Positions 5,271 through 12,405 of a stretch of 13,595 nucleotides of DNA are shown here, piece by piece. Within the stretch, counting starts at the first letter, position 1, and each line of letters opens with the position of its first letter. This stretch comes from Leptospirillum sp. (GTDB lineage: Bacteria; Nitrospirota; Leptospirillia; Leptospirillales; Leptospirillaceae), in NCBI GenBank assembly GCA_027346125.1, contig DAIEST010000267.1, forward strand, positions 1 through 13,595, in the 5' to 3' direction. Under the pieces are notes generated by a model, which was given only the letters and a program-made list of their open reading frames with translations, was not told the DNA's origin and did not search any database. Position numbers and translations under genes: made by a program.

Positions 5271-6959
5271 TCAGGACGACTGGTTCGGGAGACGGACCAG
5301 CGTTTCCAGGATCCGGTTCGTCATATGAATCAGATTGGCCGAAGCCTGGTAGGCTTTCTCATACTGGATGATTTTGGCCGATTCGTTGGCGATCGAAACA
5401 CCGGAAACGGACAGTCTCTGGTTTTCCAGCCCCTTCTGGATCAGGGTCTGCGCCATATAGTGGTCCCGCGCGTTTCTCGACCAGGCTCCCACTTCCGAAA
5501 CGCCTGTGGCAAAAAAATCGTGGAAACTGACCGGCTGGTCCTGTCCGACAAACCGGACATGATTCTGGAGCAGCCCGAACAGGAGGTGGGCGTTCCGGTT
5601 GTCCCCCTTGTTCTGTCCGGCCATGACCGGATTGAATGCCACGGCAAGATCTTCCGGATCCAGGTCGGACACCATCATCGAAAGAGCGGCTCCCTTGGCG
5701 TCGTCCCCCCCCGAAACCAGGAACGTTCCGGTGGCGCTTCCCCCGCTATTGACGACACGAATGCTGTATCCCGATACCAGGACCGTCTGGGCTCCCTCCG
5801 ACAACCCCATCGTTTTCAACAGTTTTCCCGTATGCTCGTCCGTCACCGTGATTTTGTTGCCGGAAACGGCGACATTCAGAGGATCCACCGCCTGGTCGGG
5901 ATCGACGGCATTTGCCGTGACTGTCACTCCGGACGGACTTCCTCCCTGAGACTTGACCGTTACGGTCGGCAAAAAGAAGTTCAGGTTGGTTTTTCCGTTC
6001 AGGCCGTATCCCTGGACATGCTGTGCATTGACATGATTGATCAGTCCATGGGCAAGGGCGTTCAAATGGTTCTGGAGAGCGGCGATCTTCCGATCCCGGA
6101 CATCGAGATAGCCGCCGATCTTTCCTCCATGAATCCGGTCTGTGATGTCGATGGGAGGTCCGGAATGCCCGGGAGGAAAGACAAGAATCCGGTAACGGTC
6201 ATGAGTCGAATCGAACACTTCCTTCAGGGATCCGGCGTCGATATCGGTGATCGCCGACTGTCCACCGAGGTGCAGCGTCACCGCACCATTCTTGTCGTGA
6301 AAGAAGTGGGCATTCGTCAGCTGGGAAACTTCCTCGACCAGACGCTGGCGCTGATCGATCAATGTATTCGGGGATTCTCCTCCCGCCTCCGACCGAAGGA
6401 TCTGCCTGTTGAGTCCGGCAATCTTCTTGATGTCGGCATTGACCCGGACAACCGAGCTCGCAACCATCTCCCCGAGACGATTTTTCGTCTGGCTGTACAG
6501 GCCGGCCATCTGGTGGAAGTCTTCCGAAAGGTTCTTTCCATAGGCGATCAGGGTGGAACGGGCAGCCCGATCCAGGGGGTGGTTCGCCACGACTTCCCAT
6601 CCGTTCAGAAATCGGCTGATGTCCTTGGAAAGCCCCTGGTTCTGGGCATGGGAGAAATACGTATCCAGTTCGGAAAGCGAGAGCCGGGAAGCCTCCCAGT
6701 ACCCCATGCGCGTCTTCTGGCGGGTCAGCTGGGTTTCCAGAAAAGAATTGACGACACGGTGGACACCGGTCGCACGGACACCCGATCCGACCATACCGGG
6801 ATTCCCGTGATTCGGGATGCTCTGGTCGAAGTGGACCTCTTCCACGCTGTACCCCGGCGTATTGACGTTCGAGACGTTCTGTCCGGAAGTGGAGAGCCCC
6901 GCTTCATTGGCTTCGATACCGGATTTCCCGATATTGAGGATTCCGAACACACCTGACAT
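5271..6959 (-). CDS. flgK: Hook-filament junction protein FlgK (HAP1)
   Basis: FlgK caps the finished hook and joins it to FlgL and the filament. The protein is 562 residues, normal for the family. The N-terminal rod/hook signature ALSTSGQNVSNVNTPGYS-type segment lies at about residues 20-37, followed by an EVHFDQS stretch. Further FlgK features are LIDQRQRLVEEVSQLTNAHF near residue 210 and the long C-terminal helices with SGVSIANESAKIIQYEKAYQ (about residues 517-536), which match the FlgK pattern of SGVSlDEE followed by a QqAYqASA-like motif. The middle (about residues 320-450) is a Val/Ser/Gly-rich variable domain. It starts 2 nt after the flgN stop with only a weak GGGGG ribosome site, so it is probably translationally coupled to its chaperone gene. 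Confidence 0.95.
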   Translation of the reverse strand: MSGVFGILNIGKSGIEANEAGLSTSGQNVSNVNTPGYSVEEVHFDQSIPNHGNPGMVGSGVRATGVHRVVNSFLETQLTRQKTRMGYWEASRLSLSELDTYFSHAQNQGLSKDISRFLNGWEVVANHPLDRAARSTLIAYGKNLSEDFHQMAGLYSQTKNRLGEMVASSVVRVNADIKKIAGLNRQILRSEAGGESPNTLIDQRQRLVEEVSQLTNAHFFHDKNGAVTLHLGGQSAITDIDAGSLKEVFDSTHDRYRILVFPPGHSGPPIDITDRIHGGKIGGYLDVRDRKIAALQNHLNALAHGLINHVNAQHVQGYGLNGKTNLNFFLPTVTVKSQGGSPSGVTVTANAVDPDQAVDPLNVAVSGNKITVTDEHTGKLLKTMGLSEGAQTVLVSGYSIRVVNSGGSATGTFLVSGGDDAKGAALSMMVSDLDPEDLAVAFNPVMAGQNKGDNRNAHLLFGLLQNHVRFVGQDQPVSFHDFFATGVSEVGAWSRNARDHYMAQTLIQKGLENQRLSVSGVSIANESAKIIQYEKAYQASANLIHMTNRILETLVRLPNQSS

Positions 6960-6961
6960 GG

Positions 6962-7447
6962 CTACCCCCGGGTGGATACCATTGCCGGCGCGGAAGAGGT
7001 CGTTCCCAGATTCCCTCTCGCCCCGTAGGTATCGAATGAACCCTCTTCCTGACGGAGGGCTCTCAGAAACAAGGAAACGGTCTGGACCGATTCCTGTGCA
7101 ATCACCAGATTCACTGAAGCGATTTCGGAAAGATGCAGGAGTTCCGAGCGAAAAGAGCGAAGAAGTGCAAGCCTGGAAGGATCCGTTTCGAAGGATTCTT
7201 CCGGGAAAGCCGGAGAGGCCCCTGAGAACCCGGCCTCCAGAAGAATGCTCTGGAACAGATCGGACGCATTGATTTTACGGACAAGGACAGGTTCAAGCGC
7301 AACCGGATCCCCTTCCAGAAGAAGTGTCTGTTCTTCCAGAAGAATATCCTTCAGTCGCTGGGCGTGATCCAGAAGAGAGGGCAATACGGAAAAAAAAACC
7401 TCTTCCTGGCCGACATGGTCCCGATCGTCGTTCATGGCTCCCGTCAC
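6962..7447 (-). CDS. flgN: FlgN-type chaperone for FlgK and FlgL
   Basis: FlgN proteins are small helical cytoplasmic chaperones that carry FlgK and FlgL to the export gate. The protein is 161 residues from a GTG at 7447, or 157 from the ATG at 7435. Neither start has an ideally spaced ribosome site, so the start is uncertain by four residues. Long helices with heptad spacing run from about residue 18 to 60 and 90 to 135. The segment LLEEQTLLLEGDPVALEPVLVRKINASDLF fits the FlgN pattern of an early helix, a D-x-x-L turn, then K/R-x-x-L. The C-terminal 25 residues are low-complexity. Position between flgM and flgK supports the call more than sequence does. Confidence 0.8.
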   Translation of the reverse strand: MTGAMNDDRDHVGQEEVFFSVLPSLLDHAQRLKDILLEEQTLLLEGDPVALEPVLVRKINASDLFQSILLEAGFSGASPAFPEESFETDPSRLALLRSFRSELLHLSEIASVNLVIAQESVQTVSLFLRALRQEEGSFDTYGARGNLGTTSSAPAMVSTRG

Positions 7448-7486
7448 CTTCTCCGGACCGGACCCACTATCGGAATCCAGAACCGG

Positions 7487-7843
7487 TCATTGATCCTTTC
7501 GTCGGCTCCGAGCTTCAGCAACCGCCGCTTCCACCATCTTTTTCAGGATTTCCCTGGACGGAACATGATATTCGCCCCGATCGACCCGATTCTTGATCTC
7601 CATGACCTTCTGAGAGCGGACATCGGGCGTCTGGCGGATCAGTTCCCTCAATCTGGCGACCTGTTTTGCCGGGCCGGAGATTACCACCAGATCGGTTTCC
7701 CCTGCCGGGGCGGATCCGGACGGTCGGTGGGACTCTCCGGATGTTTCCGTTTTTCGGACCTTGTCTTTCTCTGGAACACTTTCGGGGCGGGCTCCACCGG
7801 AGCTTCCCCCCAGGGGTCCGATACCACTCCCATGATCCGTCAT
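7487..7843 (-). CDS. flgM: Anti-sigma-28 factor FlgM
   Basis: FlgM binds FliA (sigma-28) and keeps late flagellar promoters off until the hook is complete and FlgM is exported. The protein is 118 residues, somewhat longer than the usual 90-100. The first 50 residues are Gly/Ser/Pro-rich and probably unstructured, as known FlgM N-termini are. The C-terminal sigma-binding half shows the family pattern VRSQKVMEIKNRVDRGEYHV (about residues 74-93), then P-S-x-E-I-L-K-K-M. GGAGGG lies about 9 nt before the ATG. A sigma-28 promoter about 40 nt upstream gives the usual autoregulatory wiring in which FlgM represses its own late transcription. Confidence 0.92.
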   Translation of the reverse strand: MTDHGSGIGPLGGSSGGARPESVPEKDKVRKTETSGESHRPSGSAPAGETDLVVISGPAKQVARLRELIRQTPDVRSQKVMEIKNRVDRGEYHVPSREILKKMVEAAVAEARSRRKDQ

Positions 7844-7884
7844 TCGTTTTTCCCTCCTTCTGGTCCGGGATTTCCTATTCTCAT

Positions 7885-7911
7885 TTATCGGAAGATTCCG
7901 ATAAAACTTTA
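7885..7911 (-). promoter_or_regulatory. Sigma-28 (FliA) promoter of flgM-flgN-flgK-flgL
   Basis: TAAAGTTT (7911-7904) and TCCGATAA (7892-7885) are separated by exactly 11 bp, matching the FliA consensus at all but one position. The -10 element and spacer together form an inverted repeat, TTATCGGA-AGAT-TCCGATAA (7885-7904). Transcription should start about 35 nt before the flgM ATG. Confidence 0.9.
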
Positions 7912-7966
7912 GAACAGCTCTCCGGAGGGATCAACTCATCGATGGATCGGGCGAATCCGACCCGGA

Positions 7967-8830
7967 CTAACCGGGAATCAGTTTGATCGCCGCCTGGGGA
8001 ATCTGGTTCGCCTGTGCCAGAACTGCCGTTCCGGATTGCTGCAGAATGCGATCCCGCACAAAATGGGCCGTTTCCGAGGCAAAGTTCACATCCTTGATCT
8101 GGCTCTTCGACGCCTGGACATTGACCAGTGCCGTGTTCAGATTGCGGATGGTCCACGCCATCCGGTCCTGAAAGGCACCGAGCGTTCCCTGGATCGTATT
8201 GAGTTCATTCAATGCCCCGTCTATTGCGGAAATCGCCGAAACAGCCATACTCTCGTTCAGAATGCTTGTAGCACCCAGACTCATGACCAGAGTGCTGTCC
8301 TGATAGATGCCCAGAACATCCGTACTGATCGACGGAATATTCACGACCAGCCGGTTGGTGTCATCGGTACCGGCGTCGATCTGGAACACCATCCCGCTGC
8401 CCATACTGCCGTCCAGCACCTTTCGTCCATTGAAATTCGTCACGAGCGCGATACGGTTTATTTCGCTCATCAGATGCTGGTACTCGTTCTGGAGGACCGA
8501 AAGATCCTGGGGAGCATAAGTCGAGTTCGCAGCCTGGATTGCCAGCTGGCGCATTTTGACGAGGATGTCGTTGTCGGTCAGCAACGCGCCGCTCACCGTC
8601 TGGATCAGGCCGGCGCCGTCATTGGCATTCCTGATCGCCTGCTGGACAGACTTGATATAGGACGTCATCACCTGCCCGATGGCATAGCCTGCGGGATCGT
8701 CCGCCGGCGTGTTCACCCGGTACCCGCTGGACAGCCGGTTAATGGAACGGTTCATCCGGTTCTGGGTCTCGTTCAGGTTGTACTGAGCCCCCAGACTGGC
8801 CGTATTCGTATTGATCACCAATCCGCTCAT
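7967..8830 (-). CDS. fliC: Flagellin (first copy, downstream of flgJ)
   Basis: This is a filament subunit of 287 residues, slightly longer than the copy at 2538-3365. The N-terminus INTNTASLGAQYNLNETQ, then LSSGYRVNTPADDPAGYAIG (about residues 33-52) and NANDGAGLIQTVSGALLTDN, are standard flagellin D0/D1 signatures. The C-terminus ASKSQIKDVNFASETAHF through QQSGTAVLAQANQIPQAAIKLI is equally typical. The central part (about residues 145-195) differs from the other flagellin. GGGAGG lies about 10 nt before the ATG. It begins 32 nt after the flgJ stop, and I find no sigma-28 or sigma-54 element in that gap. It may therefore be read through from the flgF operon, or from a promoter inside flgJ that I do not recognise. 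Confidence 0.96.
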   Translation of the reverse strand: MSGLVINTNTASLGAQYNLNETQNRMNRSINRLSSGYRVNTPADDPAGYAIGQVMTSYIKSVQQAIRNANDGAGLIQTVSGALLTDNDILVKMRQLAIQAANSTYAPQDLSVLQNEYQHLMSEINRIALVTNFNGRKVLDGSMGSGMVFQIDAGTDDTNRLVVNIPSISTDVLGIYQDSTLVMSLGATSILNESMAVSAISAIDGALNELNTIQGTLGAFQDRMAWTIRNLNTALVNVQASKSQIKDVNFASETAHFVRDRILQQSGTAVLAQANQIPQAAIKLIPG

Positions 8831-8862
8831 TTTTCATTCCCTCCCATGCTCGGCTTTTGAAA

Positions 8863-9246
8863 TCAGGCCTGAAATCCGATACTTCCCTGAGGATCCGGAA
8901 GACCCCCTTGCTGCTTCGAACCGGGAAGAACGGGAACTCCTGTTCCCGTCTCCCCCAATCCCGTCTGACGGGCCTGTTCCACGATGTCCCGTGCAAGACC
9001 CAGTCCTCCTGCCCGGGACATGTCGCGCGCCAGTTCTCTCTGGAACATTTCCTGGGCGACATCCATACCGGTGGATTGACGTTCCATTCCGTCCTTCGGA
9101 ACAGACTTCCACATTTCCTTCACCAGAATTCCGATGACCATCTCTTCAAATTTCCTGGCCGCTTTCTCGAAACGGCGATCCTTCGGGTCCCCGGCTTTCT
9201 CTCCATGAACCGGCCCGGGAGAACCTGGTCCGAGCGACCGGATCAC
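8863..9246 (-). CDS. flgJ: Rod-binding protein FlgJ, rod-cap domain only
   Basis: FlgJ caps the growing rod in the periplasm. The protein is 127 residues from a GTG at 9246 that overlaps the flgI stop as GTGA. A longer open frame upstream lies wholly inside flgI and is Cys/Pro/Arg-rich, unlike FlgJ. The rod-binding domain is seen in FEKAARKFEEMVIGILVKEMW (about residues 25-45), followed by MDVAQEMFQRELARDMSRAGGLGLARDIVEQ, matching the family pattern of a YxxMxDxxLAxxLA-like helix and a GlGlA/I turn. The muramidase domain of enteric FlgJ is absent, as in many other phyla, so a separate peptidoglycan-lytic enzyme must be supplied elsewhere. Confidence 0.88.
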   Translation of the reverse strand: MIRSLGPGSPGPVHGEKAGDPKDRRFEKAARKFEEMVIGILVKEMWKSVPKDGMERQSTGMDVAQEMFQRELARDMSRAGGLGLARDIVEQARQTGLGETGTGVPVLPGSKQQGGLPDPQGSIGFQA

Positions 9247-10301
9247 CCGACGATCCGGATTTCTGCCTGGAGCGCACCCGACTCCTTGAGCGCTTCCAGG
9301 ATTGCGATCAGATCCGGCGTCCGGGTTCCCAGGAGATTCAGGGCACGAACGACAGAGCGCAGAGTCACCGCACGGGACACGAGTTTCAGCGGCTGTCCGG
9401 GAGGGGGAACCGAAGGAGCACCCACCTGAATGGTCAGGTCCTTCTGGGAAACGGCACACGGAGAAACGATCACGTCCCGTCCGATCACGATCGTCCCCGT
9501 CTGCTGATTGATCACGACCAGGGGAATCCTGTCCGGAGTGACCTGCAAGCTGAGGATCCGGGCCATCAGCCCGACCACATCGTTCTCTTGTGACTGGGGC
9601 ACTGTGACATTCACCGTCCCGGCGTCCGATGCCCGCGCCAGATGGGCGGAAAAATCCGCATTGATCGCCCGGACAATCCGGGTCGCCGTCGTGAAACTGG
9701 AGCGGTCCAGATTGATCCAGAGGTGTTTCCGGCCGTTGAAGACAACGGGAACATTCCGGACCACCAGCCCCCCTCCGGAAACAAGACCCACCGTTCTCCT
9801 CCCTCCGATCGGTTCCTTCTTTCCTGCAGGGTATCCCTTCGGACTCGCCGTCAGCGTATTGACCGGACCCTGGGCCGTCGCATAGACCTGTCCATCCGGA
9901 CCCTTCAATGCCGCCAGAAGAAGAGTTCCTCCCAAAAGTGACCGTGCATCCCCGATCGAAGCCACCTGAACCGTCATCCGGCTTCCCACGCGAAGGAAAG
10001 GGGCCAGTCTGGCGGTCATGAAAACGGCAGCGACATTGTGTCCCCGAATCTTCTGATCGAGGTCCTTGACATTGACACCCAGCCGTGAAAGAGCCGATTC
10101 GAGCGACCTCCGCGTAAAAGGGGTCATCTTCGTGTCGCCTGTCCCCGGAAGCCCGACCACCAGCCCGTAACCCACCAGCGGGTTGTCTGTCACGCCCTCG
10201 ACATGAGCAATGTCTTCGATTCGCTCAGCCCCAGCCCGACCTGTCGAGGACAGGAACAGGGCAATAGCCAGAACAACGGCAAAGCATCCGTGTCTTTTCA
10301 T
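9243..10301 (-). CDS. flgI: Flagellar P-ring protein FlgI
   Basis: FlgI forms the periplasmic P-ring bushing around the rod. The protein is 352 residues from the ATG at 10301, which overlaps the flgH stop as ATGA. A much longer open frame upstream lies inside flgH and flgA and is not FlgI-like. A Sec signal peptide is clear: MKRHG, then a hydrophobic core AVVLAIALFLSS, with cleavage likely after AGA. The mature start ERIEDIAHVEGVTDNPLVGY followed by GLVVGLPGTGD is the defining FlgI sequence. Further conserved parts are the LSRLGVNV and RGHNVAAVFMTARLAPF segments and the C-terminal VRALNLLGTRTPDLIAILEALKESGAL. Export via Sec and assembly together with FlgA and FlgH is expected. Confidence 0.97.
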   Translation of the reverse strand: MKRHGCFAVVLAIALFLSSTGRAGAERIEDIAHVEGVTDNPLVGYGLVVGLPGTGDTKMTPFTRRSLESALSRLGVNVKDLDQKIRGHNVAAVFMTARLAPFLRVGSRMTVQVASIGDARSLLGGTLLLAALKGPDGQVYATAQGPVNTLTASPKGYPAGKKEPIGGRRTVGLVSGGGLVVRNVPVVFNGRKHLWINLDRSSFTTATRIVRAINADFSAHLARASDAGTVNVTVPQSQENDVVGLMARILSLQVTPDRIPLVVINQQTGTIVIGRDVIVSPCAVSQKDLTIQVGAPSVPPPGQPLKLVSRAVTLRSVVRALNLLGTRTPDLIAILEALKESGALQAEIRIVG

Positions 10302-10954
10302 TGGGCCCCTCCCTGAACAGGTGGAGGACCCGGGTTTCCGGTCTTCGAAACCGGCGAAGATCCGGCCAGGGCCGCCGCTTTCTTCAAGGGCTTGCGGGCA
10401 TATGGCGGCAGGACGGGTCGAATCTTTCCGGCAAACTGTTCCCGCTTGCGAGGAGTCCTGTGATCGTAGCGGTAGCGGGCCATGGAGAGCTTCTCGACGG
10501 AAACAATGTTGTCGTGGCCAATATCCTCCCTGCGGATCCGGCCCTCCAGTATCCATCTCTTGATTTCTCCATGCTTCCGGAGGGTTTTCCGTGCAAACAC
10601 CACCAGTTCGTCCGGAGGGGAGATACGGACGATCACTCCGCCGATCAGGGTCGATTTCCCCTGCGGAAATCCCGGAAGACCATTGTCGACCGGGATTTTG
10701 ATCCACAAGGATTCTCCCCGGCTCTGTGCCGTCTGGTCCGAAGCCAGATCGACCAGCCCTCCCGGACGATACATGGAACCGTCGGAACGGGACAGAGAAC
10801 CGTCGAAATAGGACTGGACAGGAACGGGGGGAAGCCTGCGCGGGGCCATATCGCTCACCACCGGATAATGGGGACGGGAAACGGGAGTACACCCCAGCAC
10901 CGCCAGAAAGAGAAAGACCTGCCATACCGGAAAACGTCCTTCAATCCGTACCAT
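10298..10954 (-). CDS. flgH: Flagellar L-ring lipoprotein FlgH (divergent)
   Basis: FlgH forms the outer-membrane L-ring. The protein is 218 residues from the ATG at 10954, preceded by GGGGGA 7 nt upstream. A TTG five codons earlier is less likely. The N-terminus has basic residues, a hydrophobic core VWQVFLFLAVLG and Cys, giving a VLGC lipobox. The segment GSMYRPGGLVDLASDQTAQS followed by RGESLWIKI aligns by eye with the FlgH pattern of SLY-RPG, DLF-D-RA, VGD-L-V-I. ILEGRIRREDIGHDNIVSVEK matches the later family motif G-x-V-R-x-x-DI-x-x-x-N-x-V-x-S. Several normally conserved positions differ (DLF to DLA, VGD to RGE). The C-terminal 50 residues are Pro/Lys-rich and not family-like. The start overlaps flgA by 14 nt. 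Confidence 0.82.
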   Translation of the reverse strand: MVRIEGRFPVWQVFLFLAVLGCTPVSRPHYPVVSDMAPRRLPPVPVQSYFDGSLSRSDGSMYRPGGLVDLASDQTAQSRGESLWIKIPVDNGLPGFPQGKSTLIGGVIVRISPPDELVVFARKTLRKHGEIKRWILEGRIRREDIGHDNIVSVEKLSMARYRYDHRTPRKREQFAGKIRPVLPPYARKPLKKAAALAGSSPVSKTGNPGPPPVQGGAQ

Positions 10955-11597
10955 GACCCATTCCCCCAACCCGGATCCGGACCCTGTCCGGCCCGATGAC
11001 CCTGCCCTGGAATCGAACCCCCGAGATCGGATTGAAGACTGTGACCCGATCTCCGGAACGGCCGCTTTCCTGGGCTATACCGGCCAGAATGATCACAAAA
11101 CCATTGCCGACCGCCTGAATCCGGACAGTATCGCCGGACTGGACGCCCCCATCATCGAGAGATTCCCTGACGGGCACCCCGCCCCCCGGAAACACCCGCT
11201 GCAGCTTCCTGTGCCCGGATCCCGGACGCACATCGAAATAAAACATCTCTTCCATGACACTTCCCCTCCGGACTGCCAAAGCCATATGGACGACATGCCG
11301 ATCGCGTCCCTCTACAAGGATCTCCCCGGACACTCCATTCGGATCCGGAAGGCTGAAGGAACGGGGACGGTTTTGATAAACCAGCGTTCCGGGTCCAAGA
11401 TTCAGGGCCTTTCGGACAAGCCGGTCGAGCGCCTTCGGGTCGACCCGAATCCCGGATCCCGGTCCAAGAACCAGCAAGGTTCCATTTTCCTCCGTCATGC
11501 CCAAGGGGACGCCCACCAGAAATATCGACAGGACTCCCGCCAGCATCAGCACGATCCGGGTGACAATCACCTTATGGCCCATCCCACCATCCCTCAC
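10941..11597 (-). CDS. flgA: P-ring assembly chaperone FlgA
   Basis: FlgA is a periplasmic chaperone needed for FlgI to assemble into the P ring. The protein is 218 residues from the GTG at 11597, overlapping the flgG stop as GTGA. An ATG five codons in is an alternative start. A signal-peptide-like segment follows (KVIVTRIVLMLAGVLSIFLVG). The C-terminal SAF/FlgA domain is recognisable from GVPVRESLDDGGVQSGDTVR (about residues 140-159) through GNGFVIILAGIAQESGRSGD and FNPISGVRFQGRVIGPDRV, matching the family pattern of G-x-A-x-x-x-G-x-x-G-D-x-I-x-V-x-N-x-x-S-G. Lying between flgG and flgH, it is transcribed with its P- and L-ring partners, unlike in enteric bacteria where flgA is divergent. 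Confidence 0.9.
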   Translation of the reverse strand: MRDGGMGHKVIVTRIVLMLAGVLSIFLVGVPLGMTEENGTLLVLGPGSGIRVDPKALDRLVRKALNLGPGTLVYQNRPRSFSLPDPNGVSGEILVEGRDRHVVHMALAVRRGSVMEEMFYFDVRPGSGHRKLQRVFPGGGVPVRESLDDGGVQSGDTVRIQAVGNGFVIILAGIAQESGRSGDRVTVFNPISGVRFQGRVIGPDRVRIRVGGMGHGTD

Positions 11598-12379
11598 AAT
11601 GTTGCTGTATATCCCAGCATCCGATTGACAGTCCGGACCCCTGTCGCATCCATCTGGTAAGCTCTCTGTCCGATCACCATGTTCACCAGTTCCTCAGCCA
11701 CGTTGACATTGGAGGCTTCGAGAAAACCGGACTGGAGACGGCCCGTTCCGTTCGTTCCGGGGTTGGACAGCTGGGGCTTCCCGGATGCGGATGTCTCCAT
11801 AAAGAGATTGTTCCCGCGGCTTTCAAGACCGGATGGATTCACGAACTGGGACAGGATGATCTGACCGACCCGGGTCGGCTGGACCTGACCGGGAAGCATG
11901 ACCGTCACCTCCCCGTCCGGAGAGACATTCACCGACTTGGCGTTGGACGGGATCGTGACGGGAGGATTGGTCACCAGACCATCCGCAGTAACAAGACGGC
12001 CCTTTCCATCGAGACTGAACGTCCCGTCCCGGCTATAAGCCGTTCGACCGTCAGGAAGGGACACTTGAAAAAAACCGTTTCCCTGAATGGCCAGATCCAG
12101 CGGATTGTTGGTTTGCCTGAAGGATCCCTGAAGAAAGATCTTCTGGACGCTCCCGGACCGCACGCCAAGACCAACCTGCATTCCGGTAGGGCTCTGGTTC
12201 CCGAGAAGGGACTCCGCCTCTCCGGGCGGAACCATCGTCTGATACATCAGATCCTGGAAGTTCGCCCGTTGCCGCTTGTATCCGGTCGTATTGACATTCG
12301 CCAGATTGTTGGTGATGACATCGAGATTGGTCTGCTGCGCTTCCATACCGGAAGCCGCGTTCCAGAGCGATCGGAACAT
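11594..12379 (-). CDS. flgG: Distal rod protein FlgG
   Basis: FlgG builds the distal rod that runs through the P and L rings. The protein is 261 residues, the standard length. The N-terminal MFRSLWNAASGMEAQQTNLD and VITNNLANVNTTGYKRQRANF are textbook FlgG, as is the mid-part GSFRQTNNPLDLAIQGNGFF (about residues 85-104). The C-terminal rod signature is GRLQSGFLEASNVNVAEELV followed by NMVIGQRAYQMD (about residues 217-248). The last residues (RMLGYTATL) differ a little from the usual terminus. AAAGGA lies a few nt before the ATG, and the gene starts 26 nt after the flgF stop. No signal peptide: it is exported by the flagellar type III system. Confidence 0.97.
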   Translation of the reverse strand: MFRSLWNAASGMEAQQTNLDVITNNLANVNTTGYKRQRANFQDLMYQTMVPPGEAESLLGNQSPTGMQVGLGVRSGSVQKIFLQGSFRQTNNPLDLAIQGNGFFQVSLPDGRTAYSRDGTFSLDGKGRLVTADGLVTNPPVTIPSNAKSVNVSPDGEVTVMLPGQVQPTRVGQIILSQFVNPSGLESRGNNLFMETSASGKPQLSNPGTNGTGRLQSGFLEASNVNVAEELVNMVIGQRAYQMDATGVRTVNRMLGYTATL

Positions 12380-12405
12380 GATCTTTCCTTTCTCCGGGGA
12401 GAGTC

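Noticed and set aside
5160..6956. 598-codon plus-strand open frame opposite flgK
   Set aside because: It is the complement of a well-recognised flgK, has no ribosome site and no family resemblance; long antisense frames are common in GC-rich genes.
7885..7904. Second, rightward sigma-28 promoter using the mirrored -10 copy
   Set aside because: No -35 element lies at the required distance on the plus strand.
9302..10925. Long minus-strand open frame running upstream of flgI through flgH
   Set aside because: The part before 10301 is Arg/Ser/Pro/Cys-rich and lies out of frame inside flgH; FlgI has a clear signal peptide starting at 10301.
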